Shown here: positions 55,001 to 61,282 of the stretch, piece after piece
Layout of the letters: each line of letters begins with the position of its first letter
Position numbering within the stretch: the first letter of the stretch is position 1
DNA from: Cladocopium goreaui
Taxonomy: Eukaryota > Sar > Dinophyceae > Suessiales > Symbiodiniaceae
Direction: 5' to 3'
DNA: 64,000 nucleotides
Assembly (NCBI GenBank): GCA_947184155.2
Contig: CAMXCT020001676.1
Span: forward strand, 69,501 to 133,500
Notes under the pieces: generated by a model
The model's database searches: none
Told to the model about the DNA's origin: nothing
What the model saw: the letters and a program-made list of their open reading frames with translations, nothing else
Position numbers and translations under genes: made by a program

Positions 55001-56884
55001 TGGTGAATTATAATAGCTTAAGGGCCTGATTCGTGTTGACCCATCCTGATACCAGCAGGAATCCATATCCCAAACCCCTGATATAATATCTTACTCAGAT
55101 ATAGAGTAGCTCACAAAAAGATAGAACAACTGGTTGGGGTTGCACTTCCAGTTGTAAAGTATTATACATGGTCTCAAACCATAGATGCAGGGCTCTCCCA
55201 TTTTTGAAGGTTCTGACCAAGGTTATACAAGGTGGGGCCCCAAACGTCAGCTAAGTTGGTTTCTAACTGCAATATCTTGGGTTTAAGGGGATCTATCGAA
55301 CTAGCTAGATGGCATTAAAAGCCCACAAAGATAGATCCCCTACAATGTTTAGATGGGACGGATCCCTTATTAAGTATAGACCCTAACCAGGATTTATAAC
55401 ATGTAATAAATAGGATTTATAGGGGATTGATGGAACTATGATTAGATAACTTCTTTTCGGGCCCACATTGTACCAAGTTCTCCAGGGTCACCCTTGGCCC
55501 ACCTGGCCCTGCATGGCTGGCGAGGACTCCCAGGGTGATCGCCAAGTGTTGGCAGCCAGTGATCTCTGGAGCTGTGGCATTGTGATTTATGTCCGCGGCC
55601 GAGCCGACGAAGGGATGCTGAGAGGATCCTGGAAACCCACGACTCGTGAGATCGAAAGTGGTTTTTGAAATTGCTTCGAGAGTGGTTTTTGAATGTTTCT
55701 GAAAGTAGTTTCAACCTCCAAAAATAGTTGTTAACACCCATTAAAAACTGAAGTTAACTGTAAGTAAGTGGTTTGTAACATGTGGTCAGTTCACCCATTT
55801 TCCATAGGATCCATGTATGCTATATATGGTAACATTTATATACCCCAAATGTTAGCATATATACCATACATGGATCCTATGGGTTATAACTGGGATAATC
55901 CACATGGGGACAATCACCAGGCTTCCAAAAACCACTTTTTCGCTGTGATCGGATGATCCCCCGTTGGGGTCGTAAGAACTGACCGATGGTTTCTATAGGG
56001 ACCTATATTTTGCACCCTCCAAAGAAATATGGGAAATTGATGGAAATAGATGTAGGACGGTGATGAAAATAAATGGATTAGATATCAGGAAATTGATGGG
56101 AATTGATATCCTGAAGTGATGGAAAGTGATGGAAAGTCATGTTTCTGTTTCTATCTTTTTGCGGGGTACTGCACATATGACATACCACAGACAGGAATGA
56201 ATGGTCTGGTTTATGAGTTAGGAGGGAGGTAGGTCGAGAGTTGAAATGTCATGTCACACGTCATTGTCTTTGGTATGGAAATATCGGTAATGGGGCAATC
56301 GACAACAGCATGACATATCGAGACAGCTGACCATTGGAAGGTACCCACGTTCCTGGGAATTTAAGATCTTTGCTGCTAAGTGGAATAAGCTCTGTGGGTC
56401 ACAGCCAGCTGCAGACTGGTCTCCCAGAAGTTTTTTTTTTTTGCATTGATCAAAATGTTCATGACTATGGACTATCGTCCTGTTCCACTAAGTATACCAT
56501 CATGTTCTCGGGCACCACAGTTCTGGCGCATGGATGCGTATGGTGCGCTGGTGGAGCAATGGTTCAAAAATTATCCACGGTCAGACTTAAATGATACTGA
56601 AATGGCCAGCAACTTGCTACCCCCTTTAATTACAATTTAATAACCTGTTTTCATTTTATTTTATACTAATCTACAATTACCATAAGACATCATAAAACAA
56701 TGGTAACTTTATAATGGTTTCCATCATATACCACTTCAACATGTTAACTGTTATCATATACAACTTGCTTACTTCAGTACCAGTTCCACTTACCACTGGG
56801 GCACCACCCGACCTTCACCGCCTCACCAGGTGATGTTGTCCGGCGACTTGCCCTACGGCTCCGATGAGTACCGGATCGCTAACG
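40629..56884 (+). CDS. Ser/Thr protein kinase, CDPK/CAMK-like (13 exons)
   Basis: This is a cytosolic-type protein kinase catalytic domain that transfers ATP phosphate to Ser/Thr. Exons: 40629-40684, 40808-40871, 41990-42034 (or 42040), 42257-42286, 43388-43450, 43971-44016, 44639-44720, 45442-45480, 46506-46542, 46882-46972, 54412-54453, 55547-55590 and 56830-56884. All junctions can be read in frame with GT, GC or GA donors. Motifs in order: glycine loop IGEGRNGAVF, YYACK (ATP lysine), LRAEIK (helix C Glu), hinge LLMEYCSGGDLF, HRDVKPEN, DFG, YMAPE and DLWSCG. All catalytic residues are present. The domain is closest in pattern to calcium-dependent kinases. No EF-hands and no C-lobe end (after GDLPYGSDEYRIANG) were found; reading past 56884 meets TGA at 56914. 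The ATG start is inferred. Confidence 0.88.
40685..40807 (+). mobile_element. Family C element forming kinase intron 1
   Basis: The 123-bp intron starts GTGGGGCCCCCTAGATAGCT inside the left terminal repeat (ACAAAGTGGGGCCCCC) and ends GGGGGGGCCCACATTGCAG, the inverted right terminus. Removing it joins SST-K-YQDYN in frame to the glycine-loop exon. It is the clearest introner-like copy in the window. Confidence 0.85.
40808..40871 (+). CDS. Kinase exon 2: glycine-rich loop
   Basis: It reads YQDYNMVNLIGEGRNGAVFI then V. GEGRNGAV is the GxGxxGxV nucleotide-binding loop (subdomain I). Acceptor TTGCAG, donor GT at 40872, phase 0. Confidence 0.92.
40928..41030. mobile_element. Family C element, ends lost
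   Basis: AAGATAGCTAAGTTGGTTTA at the left and GTACAAACCAACTAATGACC at the right, with the ATGGTTTATGGTAGATATAA core. It is joined directly to the family E copy at 41034. Confidence 0.7.
41034..41126. mobile_element. Family E element, left end lost
   Basis: CTCACTGCGACCGAAGCCTG, then GGGAAATCATCCCCAAATGA and TGATAATTTACCCAGAT. It matches 28284-28399. Confidence 0.8.
41459..41622. mobile_element. Family C-like element
   Basis: TATGGAGCCCCAGAGTTAGA at the left and AATCGGGGGCCTTACCC at the right, with AGTTGGTTTTGAAACCC and TTCACCAACATAGCTAA inside. Confidence 0.6.
41990..42034 (+). CDS. Kinase exon 3: ATP-binding lysine
   Basis: It reads HKISEQYYACKVLHK; the Lys in YYACK is the subdomain II ATP anchor. 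Acceptor GTTCAG. The donor is GC at 42035 or GT at 42041. Confidence 0.88.
42257..42286 (+). CDS. Kinase exon 4: helix C
   Basis: It reads DSSALRAEIK; the Glu in AEI is the helix C residue that pairs with the ATP lysine. Acceptor AACAG; a GA donor at 42287 keeps frame into EIK-NLRMLDHPH. Confidence 0.82.
42349..42457. mobile_element. Family A element
   Basis: Left TACCCTCTGGTAAAGTAACA; right TGTTTACCAGAGGGTA. First of three elements in kinase intron 4. Confidence 0.9.
42476..42589. mobile_element. Family B element
   Basis: Left CTGGTTGGTGGTTTGGAACC; right AGCTATACCACCCAG. It begins 19 bp after the preceding family A element. Confidence 0.88.
42738..42852. mobile_element. Family A element
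   Basis: Left TACCCTCTGGTAATTTAACA; right AGTTTACCAGAGGGTA. Third element of the cluster. Confidence 0.9.
43388..43450 (+). CDS. Kinase exon 5: subdomain IV
   Basis: It reads NLRMLDHPHLVRLYEVNEDA then E. LDHPHLVRLYEV is the classic subdomain IV segment. Acceptor CGGCAG, probable GC donor at 43451. Confidence 0.9.
43596..43727. mobile_element. Family A element with interrupted right terminus
   Basis: Left TACCCTCTGGTAAACTAACC; right TTACCAGATCAAAGGGTA, where four bases interrupt the terminal repeat. In kinase intron 5. Confidence 0.82.
43971..44016 (+). CDS. Kinase exon 6: hinge
   Basis: It reads AVFLLMEYCSGGDLF plus one base. LLMEYCSGGDLF is the hinge and start of helix D. Acceptor CTTGAG, GT donor at 44017. 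Confidence 0.92.
44480..44590. mobile_element. Family D element (reverse)
   Basis: ACAGTTATGGCCATAAAAAC at the left and CAACTGCCATAACTGT at the right, core in reverse orientation. In kinase intron 6. Confidence 0.88.
44639..44720 (+). CDS. Kinase exon 7: helices D-E
   Basis: It reads LVTESPEGRLPEKTARSFAE then QMLSAL. Junctions give DLF-S-LVTESPEGRLPEK and SAL-Q-YCHSIG, as in family members. Acceptor TGCCAG, GT donor at 44721. Confidence 0.92.
45206..45395. mobile_element. Family C-like element
   Basis: GTGCGGTCCCCCAGTTATAA at the left; the right part reads GTTCACCAACTGAGCTCCGA. The arms TTGGTTTATAGACTCC and TTGGAGTCACG are diverged. In kinase intron 7. Confidence 0.55.
45442..45480 (+). CDS. 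Kinase exon 8: catalytic loop HRD
   Basis: It reads YCHSIGIVHRDV plus Lys split with the next exon; Asp in HRD is the catalytic base. Acceptor CTGCAG, GT donor at 45481. Confidence 0.95.
45565..45690. mobile_element. Family C element
   Basis: ACAGGATGGGGCCTGGGGCT at the left and GGGGGGGCACCATCCTGT at the right. In kinase intron 8. Confidence 0.85.
45710..45882. mobile_element. Family C element
   Basis: ACAAAGTGGTGCCCCCTAGA at the left and GGGGGGGCACCATATTGTG at the right. It lies 20 bp after the previous copy. Confidence 0.85.
46506..46542 (+). CDS. Kinase exon 9: catalytic loop PEN
   Basis: It reads PENFLLEGAVGE and completes HRDVKPEN. The Asn binds the second Mg ion. Acceptor CCCCAG; the 3' border (GC at 46543, or GA/GC nearby) is uncertain because several phase-0 donors exist. 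Confidence 0.88.
46619..46707. mobile_element. Family F element
   Basis: CCCATAGGATCCATCTATGG at the left and CATACATGGATCCTATGGG at the right; nearly identical to the copy at 15935. In kinase intron 9. Confidence 0.9.
46882..46972 (+). CDS. Kinase exon 10: DFG and activation loop
   Basis: It reads DASTATLKLADFGIATHIRP then LCVTRRDVEL plus one base. DFG is intact. Acceptor GCACAG, GT donor at 46973, which opens a 7.4-kb intron. Confidence 0.93.
47007..47116. mobile_element. Family B element
   Basis: Left CTGGTTGGTGGTTTGAAACA; right GTCAACCACCAACCAG. It starts 34 bp into kinase intron 10. Confidence 0.9.
47231..47584. repeat. TATA / ATGATATAT microsatellite
   Basis: About 350 bp of TATATATGATATATATGATA-type sequence. 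The Ile/Tyr/His-rich frames are artefacts. Confidence 0.95.
47640..47713. mobile_element. Family C right-end remnant
   Basis: GCGGTTATAAACCAACAAAC and TTTTGGGGGGCACCAGA follow the AT microsatellite, as if the microsatellite expanded inside a family C copy. Confidence 0.55.
47828..47951. mobile_element. Family C element, most intact copy
   Basis: ACAAGGTGGTGCCCCCAAGA at the left and GGGGGGCACCACCTTGTA at the right, with perfect terminal pairing. It is a good reference for the family. Confidence 0.93.
48315..48393. mobile_element. Family A element without terminal repeats
   Basis: GGTAAACCATGGAAAATCAC at the left and TTTTCCATAGCTATGTTAGT at the right. CCCTCTGG is missing at both ends. Confidence 0.7.
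48561..48742. repeat. Direct repeat flanking the 49.5-52.4 kb palindrome, left copy, with family B element
   Basis: AGTAGGAAATCGAAAGGAAA and AACATCACACATACATT lead into a family B element (CTGATTGGTCGTTTGGAACA, 48624-48742). The same arrangement recurs at 52884-53039. Confidence 0.85.
49021..49061. repeat. CT dinucleotide tract
   Basis: TTCTTTCTCTTTCTCTCTCT and further CT units. Confidence 0.95.
49321..49530. repeat. Block next to the palindrome, first copy of direct repeat
   Basis: AGCCTGAGGCCGCCAAACTA through AACCAGAAGTTTTGATGGTT is repeated almost exactly at 50733-50937 in the same orientation, the main difference being the length of the ATAAATAAATATATAT tract. Confidence 0.92.
50145..50416 (+). 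CDS. Open frame in left palindrome arm, Pro/Ser/Thr-rich
   Basis: The plus frame reads VLLFDKYFPFNFKHVAG, then a Pro/Glu/Ser/Thr-rich stretch (PLPPPDEPPPESVETNSPTA) and LPAGIKEFKTT before a possible donor. It resembles a linker upstream of the AP2-like segment at 50526. The identical frame lies on the minus strand at 51516-51776. Expression is unknown; it may be a captured gene fragment. Confidence 0.45.
50526..50735 (+). CDS. Open frame in left palindrome arm, AP2-domain-like
   Basis: The frame contains SRRFQVKIEGKTRIFPIKLY then GDKLAARKAAVTFQQRV. The pattern (short basic strand, KxFxIKxYG, then A-rich helix) resembles AP2/ERF-type DNA-binding domains of alveolates. An expected Trp in the second strand is replaced by Phe. 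The inverted copy at 51197-51406 differs by Gln to His. A gene fragment or part of a mobile unit are both possible. Confidence 0.45.
   Translation: MLDSEALLPPYQALPESRRFQVKIEGKTRIFPIKLYGDKLAARKAAVTFQQRVTRMLTRCEVMKGQARI
50733..50937. repeat. Second copy of the direct-repeat block
   Basis: It matches 49321-49530 and sits exactly at the inner end of the left palindrome arm. Confidence 0.92.
51197..51406 (-). CDS. AP2-domain-like open frame, right palindrome arm
   Basis: Inverted copy of 50526-50735 with one residue change (RFHVKIEGKTRIFPIKLYGD). Retention of the frame in both arms reflects their near-identity and is not by itself proof of function. Confidence 0.4.
   Translation of the reverse strand: MLDSEALLPPYQALPESRRFHVKIEGKTRIFPIKLYGDKLAARKAAVTFQQRVTRMLTRCEVMKGQARI
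51516..51776 (-). CDS. Pro/Ser/Thr-rich open frame, right palindrome arm
   Basis: Inverted copy of the frame at 50145-50416, differing at one residue (GIKKFKTT for GIKEFKTT). Confidence 0.4.
   Translation of the reverse strand: MLLFDKYFPFNFKHVAGAEPWERRELAPLPPPDEPPPESVETNSPTAEPSASSVEPSAMTAQPVPTPDLPAGIKKFKTTCLGIGHG
52884..53039. repeat. Direct repeat flanking the palindrome, right copy, with family B element
   Basis: AGTAGGAAATCGAAAGGAAA again leads into a family B copy (CTGATTGGTGGTTTGGAACA, 52939-53039, ending ACCACCAACCAG). Confidence 0.85.
53210..53313. mobile_element. Family D element
   Basis: ACAGTTATGGCCATTTATCA at the left and AAATGGCCAGAACTGTG at the right. Confidence 0.88.
53466..53569. 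mobile_element. Family A element
   Basis: Left TACCCTCTGGTAAATTAACA; right AAATTGCCAGAGGGTAA. Confidence 0.9.
53570..54411. other. Remaining end of kinase intron 10
   Basis: AT-rich. It contains a TATA microsatellite (53601-53624) and a 79-residue open frame (53944-54183) of ordinary intron composition that I do not regard as coding. Confidence 0.55.
54412..54453 (+). CDS. Kinase exon 11: P+1 loop and APE
   Basis: It reads VPYMAPELFTKRW with a split Gly before it (VEL-G-VPYMAPE). APE is intact. Acceptor CTAAG. A GC donor at 54454 gives RW-M-LAASDLWSCG with the family's normal APE-to-DxW spacing. Confidence 0.85.
55229..55350. mobile_element. Family C-like element, degraded
   Basis: ACAAGGTGGGGCCCCAAACG at the left with AGCTAAGTTGGTTTCTAAC. 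The right end has decayed to ATAGATCCCCTACAATG. Confidence 0.5.
55547..55590 (+). CDS. Kinase exon 12: helix F (DLWSCG)
   Basis: It reads LAASDLWSCGIVIY. Acceptor CCAAG, GT donor at 55591, phase 0. A longer version starting after TCCCAG (GDRQV...) is possible but does not fit the spacing. Confidence 0.88.
55802..55883. mobile_element. Family F element
   Basis: CCATAGGATCCATGTATGCT at the left and CATACATGGATCCTATGGG at the right. In kinase intron 12. Confidence 0.9.
56830..56884 (+). CDS. Kinase exon 13: helix F-G region
   Basis: It reads VMLSGDLPYGSDEYRIAN plus one base before GT at 56885. SGDLPYGSDE is typical of the loop after helix F. Reading on without splicing gives GDSSDGSMGR and a TGA at 56914-56916, which would remove subdomains X-XI. 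Confidence 0.88.
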
Positions 56885-56916
56885 GTGACTCGTCCGATGG
56901 GTCGATGGGTCGATGA

Positions 56917-57029
56917 AATGCGGTAGAATGGTGTATAGTAGATATGAACTGTTTATTATATGGTATAGATTATAGTAAATGTTATTTACATGTGTAATGT
57001 TATATATTTAAGTAAATACAGATCTCTTA

Positions 57030-57061
<32 letters not shown>

Positions 57062-57730
57062 TATATATATGGTTTATATATTTATATTTGTAATGAATGA
57101 ATCGAAGTATGTAGATATTCAAGGTACTTGAAAGATGTGTGGTATTGTTTTTTCCCCTCATAGTCTGAACATGTATGAAGAACACATATATACATATACA
57201 CATATTACATATGTTTGGATGAATATTGGTTGTGTTGCTGATTTGTTTGATAGATATGAATCTATATGCAATCATTTCTTGAGCATGACATTGCTGAACA
57301 ACGGCAGTTTGACAACTGTCTGACGGGCCTGTCTTTGCTTCTAACCTCATCAAAAATATTAGGTTGATGTTTGATGAGTCCCATGTTGGTTGCTTAAATG
57401 ATAGGTTTAAAAGTCAACTTCTTACTGTATACAACATGCCCACACCCCTTGGATATTTCATCAGGAAACCTTTTCTCATTGGTTACACCAGTGGTTTAAG
57501 CCTAGTTGTCATTATATGTTAATGTTGGCTCCTGATTAGTAGCTAGGGTCGCTATTGTGGCAAATTATTCTGAAACTCATGTATTGTTTGGAGGGTTCGC
57601 TTTTGTGGCAACACAAAATTGGGAGACCCCTTTTTTTTGAAAAAAAAAACTGTAATTGCTGAGATGCATTTTTTTTCTAAAAAACGCTGTAGCTCAGTCA
57701 AGTTTTTGTTCATCTCCCTATCTGAGCCTG
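56917..57730. other. Stretch downstream of the last kinase exon
   Basis: AT-rich. I searched all frames for the missing kinase C-lobe (helices G-I) and for glycosyltransferase C-terminal exons and found nothing convincing. Confidence 0.5.
57026..57072. repeat. TA microsatellite
   Basis: Two TATATATATA tracts after the last recognised kinase exon. Confidence 0.9.
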
Positions 57731-57739
57731 TAAATGCAT

Positions 57740-59225
57740 CTCTCTCTGAATAGGTTTGTTTGCTGGGTTCACTATTGCAGCAAGCTGTGCCAGAGCAGCC
57801 CCTGGAAGCCCAGAAGGGAAGCAAGCCATTTCCAAAATTGCCAAATTCAAACTCCAAGCCTTTCCCAAAAGAACCAATCCCTTATTAAACCCTTATTAAA
57901 GAACAGCTTTTCCACAATTTTCCAAGGCCCTGGACCAGGAGAGGCCCCATTTCACTTTAGTAGGTTTTGTTTGATGGGTTCAAATTTGCAGCAGCTGGTT
58001 GCCAGAGCAGCCCCTGGAAGCCCAGAAGGGAAGCAGCCTTTTCCAAAGGCAATTGCCAACTTCAAACTCCCAAGGGGGGGCCTTTCCAAAAGGAGCCAAT
58101 CCCTTATTAAACCTTATTAAAAGAAACAGCTTTTCCACAATTTTCCAAGGCCCTGGACCAGGAGAGGGCCCAATTTCACTGTAATAGGTGACATGTCTCC
58201 CCGGGTTTGTTTCGCCGGCCTTCAGCCTTGTTTTGTTTGAACGAGACCTTGGGCATGGGGGGGTTCACATTGCGGGCAAGCTGTTGCCAGAGCAGCCCCT
58301 GGAAGCCCAGGAAGAGAAGAAAGACTTTCCAAGGCAATTGCCAAGTTCAACTCCAAGGCCAATCCTTATAAACCCTTATTAAAGAACAGCTTTTCCACAA
58401 TTTTCCAAGGAGGAGAGGCTCCATTTCACTTTAGTAGGTTTGTTTGCTGGGTTCACTATTCCAGCAAGCTGTGCCAGAGCAGCCCCTGGAAGCCCAGAAG
58501 AGAAGCAAGCCTTTTCCAAAGGCAATTGCCAAATTCAAACTCCAAGCCTTTCCCAAAGGAGCCAATCCCTTATTAAACCCTTATTAAAGAACAGCTTTTC
58601 CACAATTTTCCAAGGCCCTGGACCAGGAGAGGCTCCATTTCACTTTAGTAGGTTTGCTTGCTGGGTTCACTATTGCAGCAAGCTGTGCCAGAGCAGCCCC
58701 TGGAAGCCCAGAAGGGAAGCAAGCCTTTTCCAAAATTGCCAAATTCAAACTCCAAGCCTTTCCCGAAGGAGCCAATCCCTTATTAAACCCTTATTAAAGA
58801 ACATCTTTTCCATAATTTTCTAAGGCCCTGGACCAGGAGAGGCTCCATTTCACTTTAGTAGGTTTGTTTGCTGGGTTCACTATTGCAGCAAGCTGTGCCA
58901 GAGCAGCTCCTGGAAGCCCAGAAGAGAAGCAAGCCTTTTCCAAAAGCAATTGCCAAATTCAAACTCCAAGCCTTTCCCAAAGAACCAATTCCCTTATTAA
59001 ACCCTTATTAAAGAACAGCTTTTCCACAATTTTCCAAGGCCCTGGACCAGGAGAGGCTCCATTTCACTTTAGTAGGTTTGTTTGCTGGGTTCACTATTGC
59101 AGCAAGCTGTGCCAGAGTAGCCCTTGGGAGCCCAGAAGGGAAGCAAGCCTGTTCCAAAATTGACAAATTCAAACTCCAAGCCTTTCCCAAAGGATATTAA
59201 ACCCTTATTAAAGAACAGCTTTTCC
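57740..59225. repeat. About 210-bp tandem repeat, seven units
   Basis: Units contain GTAGGTTTGTTTGCTGGGTT, AGAGCAGCCCCTGGAAGCCC, CCTTATTAAACCCTTATTAA and CAAGGCCCTGGACCAGGAGA. Clear units start near 57750, 57960, 58190 (diverged), 58435, 58645, 58857 and 59068. No gene is supported; the open frames are repeat by-products. Confidence 0.9.
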
Positions 59226-59226
59226 A

Positions 59227-59421
59227 CAAGTACTACAAGTACTACAAGTACTACAAGTACTACAAGTACTACAAGTACTACAAGTACTACAATTACTACA
59301 AGTACTACAAGTACTACAAGTACTACAAGTACAACATGTACTACAAGTACTACAAGTACTACAAGTACTACGAGTACTACAAGTACTACAAGTACTACAA
59401 GTACTACAAGTACTACAAGTA
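59227..59421. repeat. 9-bp minisatellite TACTACAAG, first block
   Basis: About 21 units of TACTACAAG with occasional T or G variants. It directly abuts the last unit of the 210-bp array. Confidence 0.95.
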
Positions 59422-59576
59422 CGGCCAAACACCTTGATTTGCCCGCGCTTTTCGGCGGCCATCTTCCGACGTGCTGAAAACGTGGTAAAAATGGGAGTTT
59501 TTTGCATGACCGGTAACTTGAAGTTGTTTATCTCAACGCACAGGTCCCTGACCTGTGCGCGGCTTTTACACAGCAA

Positions 59577-59647
59577 CATCATCATCATCAACATGAACAT
59601 CATCATCATCATCAACAACATTAACATTAACATCAACATCAACATCA
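59577..59647. repeat. ATC/AAC trinucleotide tract
   Basis: CATCATCATCATCAACATGA and AACATCAACATCAACATC-type units. Confidence 0.9.
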
Positions 59648-60312
59648 GTTTAATATTCCCCAAATACCGTTGTTGATTTTCCCAATTGAATGTAAAGTTT
59701 AACGGGGGTGGGAGTTTAATATTCCCTAAATACCCTTGTTGATCTTCCCAATTGAATGTAAAGTTTAGCGGGGGTGGGAGTTTAATATTCCCCAAATACC
59801 CTTGTTGATCTTCCCAATTGAATGTAAAGTTTAACGGGGGTGGGAGTTTAATATTCCCTAAATACCCTTGTTGATCTTCCCAATTGAATGTAAAGTTTAA
59901 CGGGGGTGGGAGTTTAATATTCTCTAAAACCTTTGTTGATCTTCCCAATTGAATGTAAAGTTTAACAGGGGTGGGAGTTTAATACTCCCTAAATACCCTT
60001 GTTGATCTTCCCCATTGAATGTAAAGTTTAACGGGGGTGGGAGTTTAATATTCCCTAAATACCCTTGTTGATCTTCCCAATTGAATGTAAAGTTTAACGG
60101 GGGTGGGAGTTTAATATTCCCCAAATACCCTTGTTGATCTTCCCAATTGAATGTAAAGTTTAACGGGGGTGGGAGTTTAATATTCCCCAAATACCCTTGT
60201 TGATCTTCCCAATTGAATGTAAAGTTTAACGGGGGTGGGAGTTTAATATTCCCTAAATACCCTTGTTGATCTTCCCCATTGAATGTAGAAGTTTAACGGG
60301 GGTGGGACATTA
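59648..60312. repeat. 66-bp tandem repeat, about ten units
   Basis: The words CCCAATTGAATGTAAAG, TTTAACGGGGGTGGGAG and CCTAAATACCCTTGTTGAT recur every 66 bp (59681, 59747, 59813 and so on). The period is a multiple of three, so a 22-residue repeat frame (NIKLPPPLNFTFNWEDQQ) stays open on the minus strand. Confidence 0.95.
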
Positions 60313-60385
60313 TCTTCCTAATTGCATGTAAAGTCAACCCAATGGTAGGGTATAAAAGGGGTGTGGGCGAATCAGGGTGTTTGCG

Positions 60386-60783
60386 CGTACAAGTACTACA
60401 AGTACTACAATTACTACAAGTACTACAAGTACTACAAGTACTACAAGTACTGCAAGTACTACAAGTACTACATGTACTACAAGTACTACAAGTACTACAA
60501 GTACTACAAGCACTACAAGTACTACAAGTACTACAAGTACTACAAGTACTACAAGTACTACAATTACTACAAGTACTACAAGTACTACAAGTACTACAAG
60601 TACTACATGTACTACAAGTACTACAAGTACTACAAGTACTACAAGTACTACGAGTACTACAAGTACTACAAGTACTACATGTACTACAAGTACTACATGT
60701 ACTACAAGTACTACAAGTACTACAAGTACTACAAGTACTACAAGTACTACATGTACTACAAGTACTACAAGTACTACAAATAC
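60386..60783. repeat. 9-bp minisatellite TACTACAAG, second block
   Basis: About 43 units of the same 9-mer as at 59227, with TGTAC and TTAC variants. All frames on both strands stay open. Confidence 0.95.
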
Positions 60784-61219
60784 CACAACTTCATCGGCAA
60801 AAAAAAACAATAGTAATTAGATTTCAATTGTAGCCAATTGAAATCCTTACTTAATCGAGGATATGTTTTTCTTTTGGGAAGATTTTTTTTGCTTTTCTAC
60901 TTTAAAGAGAGTCCAGATATAGTTTAGGGGAGGGGGGGGCCACACACTAATCAGGAACCAACATTACAAATCCAAAAGCATCAAGGGTTGATCATCCATG
61001 TCCTGACATTTTCACCCCAGGGTTGATCATCAATTTCCATATTAAATCCCATTAGATCCGATGAAATCCCGTGAAACTAAAAATCACATTCTCCCGTCTA
61101 TTCCCATTGAACCCCATTAGACCCCCTTTAAATCCCTTTAAATCCCCTTAAATCACATGAAATCACTATAAGATCCCATCAAAACCCATCAAAATCCCAT
61201 TTTTTTTGGACCCAGTCAC
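60784..61219. other. Stretch between satellites and the glycosyltransferase exons
   Basis: AT-rich. From 61035 to 61200 short phrases such as AAATCCCATTAGATCC and AAATCCCTTTAAATCCC recur loosely. The last exon of the minus-strand gene should lie here or further left but was not found. Confidence 0.5.
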
Positions 61220-61282
61220 CTCCTTGCGGTACTGCTGCATGGCAGCTGGCTCTTCACCATCTTCTGGAACTGGTCGATCCAC
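61220..61282 (-). CDS. Glycosyltransferase exon: VDRPVPEDGEEPAAM
   Basis: It reads VDRPVPEDGEEPAAMQQYRK then E, 21 codons, from acceptor TGCCAG to a GT donor. It joins as VALQ-VDRP. Confidence 0.82.

Noticed and set aside
56334-56640. Open frame with RMDAYGALVEQWFKNYPRSD.
   Set aside because: It lies in the kinase intron between DLWSCG and VMLSGDLPYG, has no family match and no clear splice borders.
57734-59190. Frames of about 100-130 residues repeating Cys/Ser/Pro-rich words.
   Set aside because: They are fragments of the 210-bp satellite, whose frame changes from unit to unit.
59208-60833. Long open frames on both strands (246, 163, 158, 150 and 147 residues).
   Set aside because: They follow from tandem repeats with periods of 9 and 66 bases; no non-repetitive coding sequence surrounds them.
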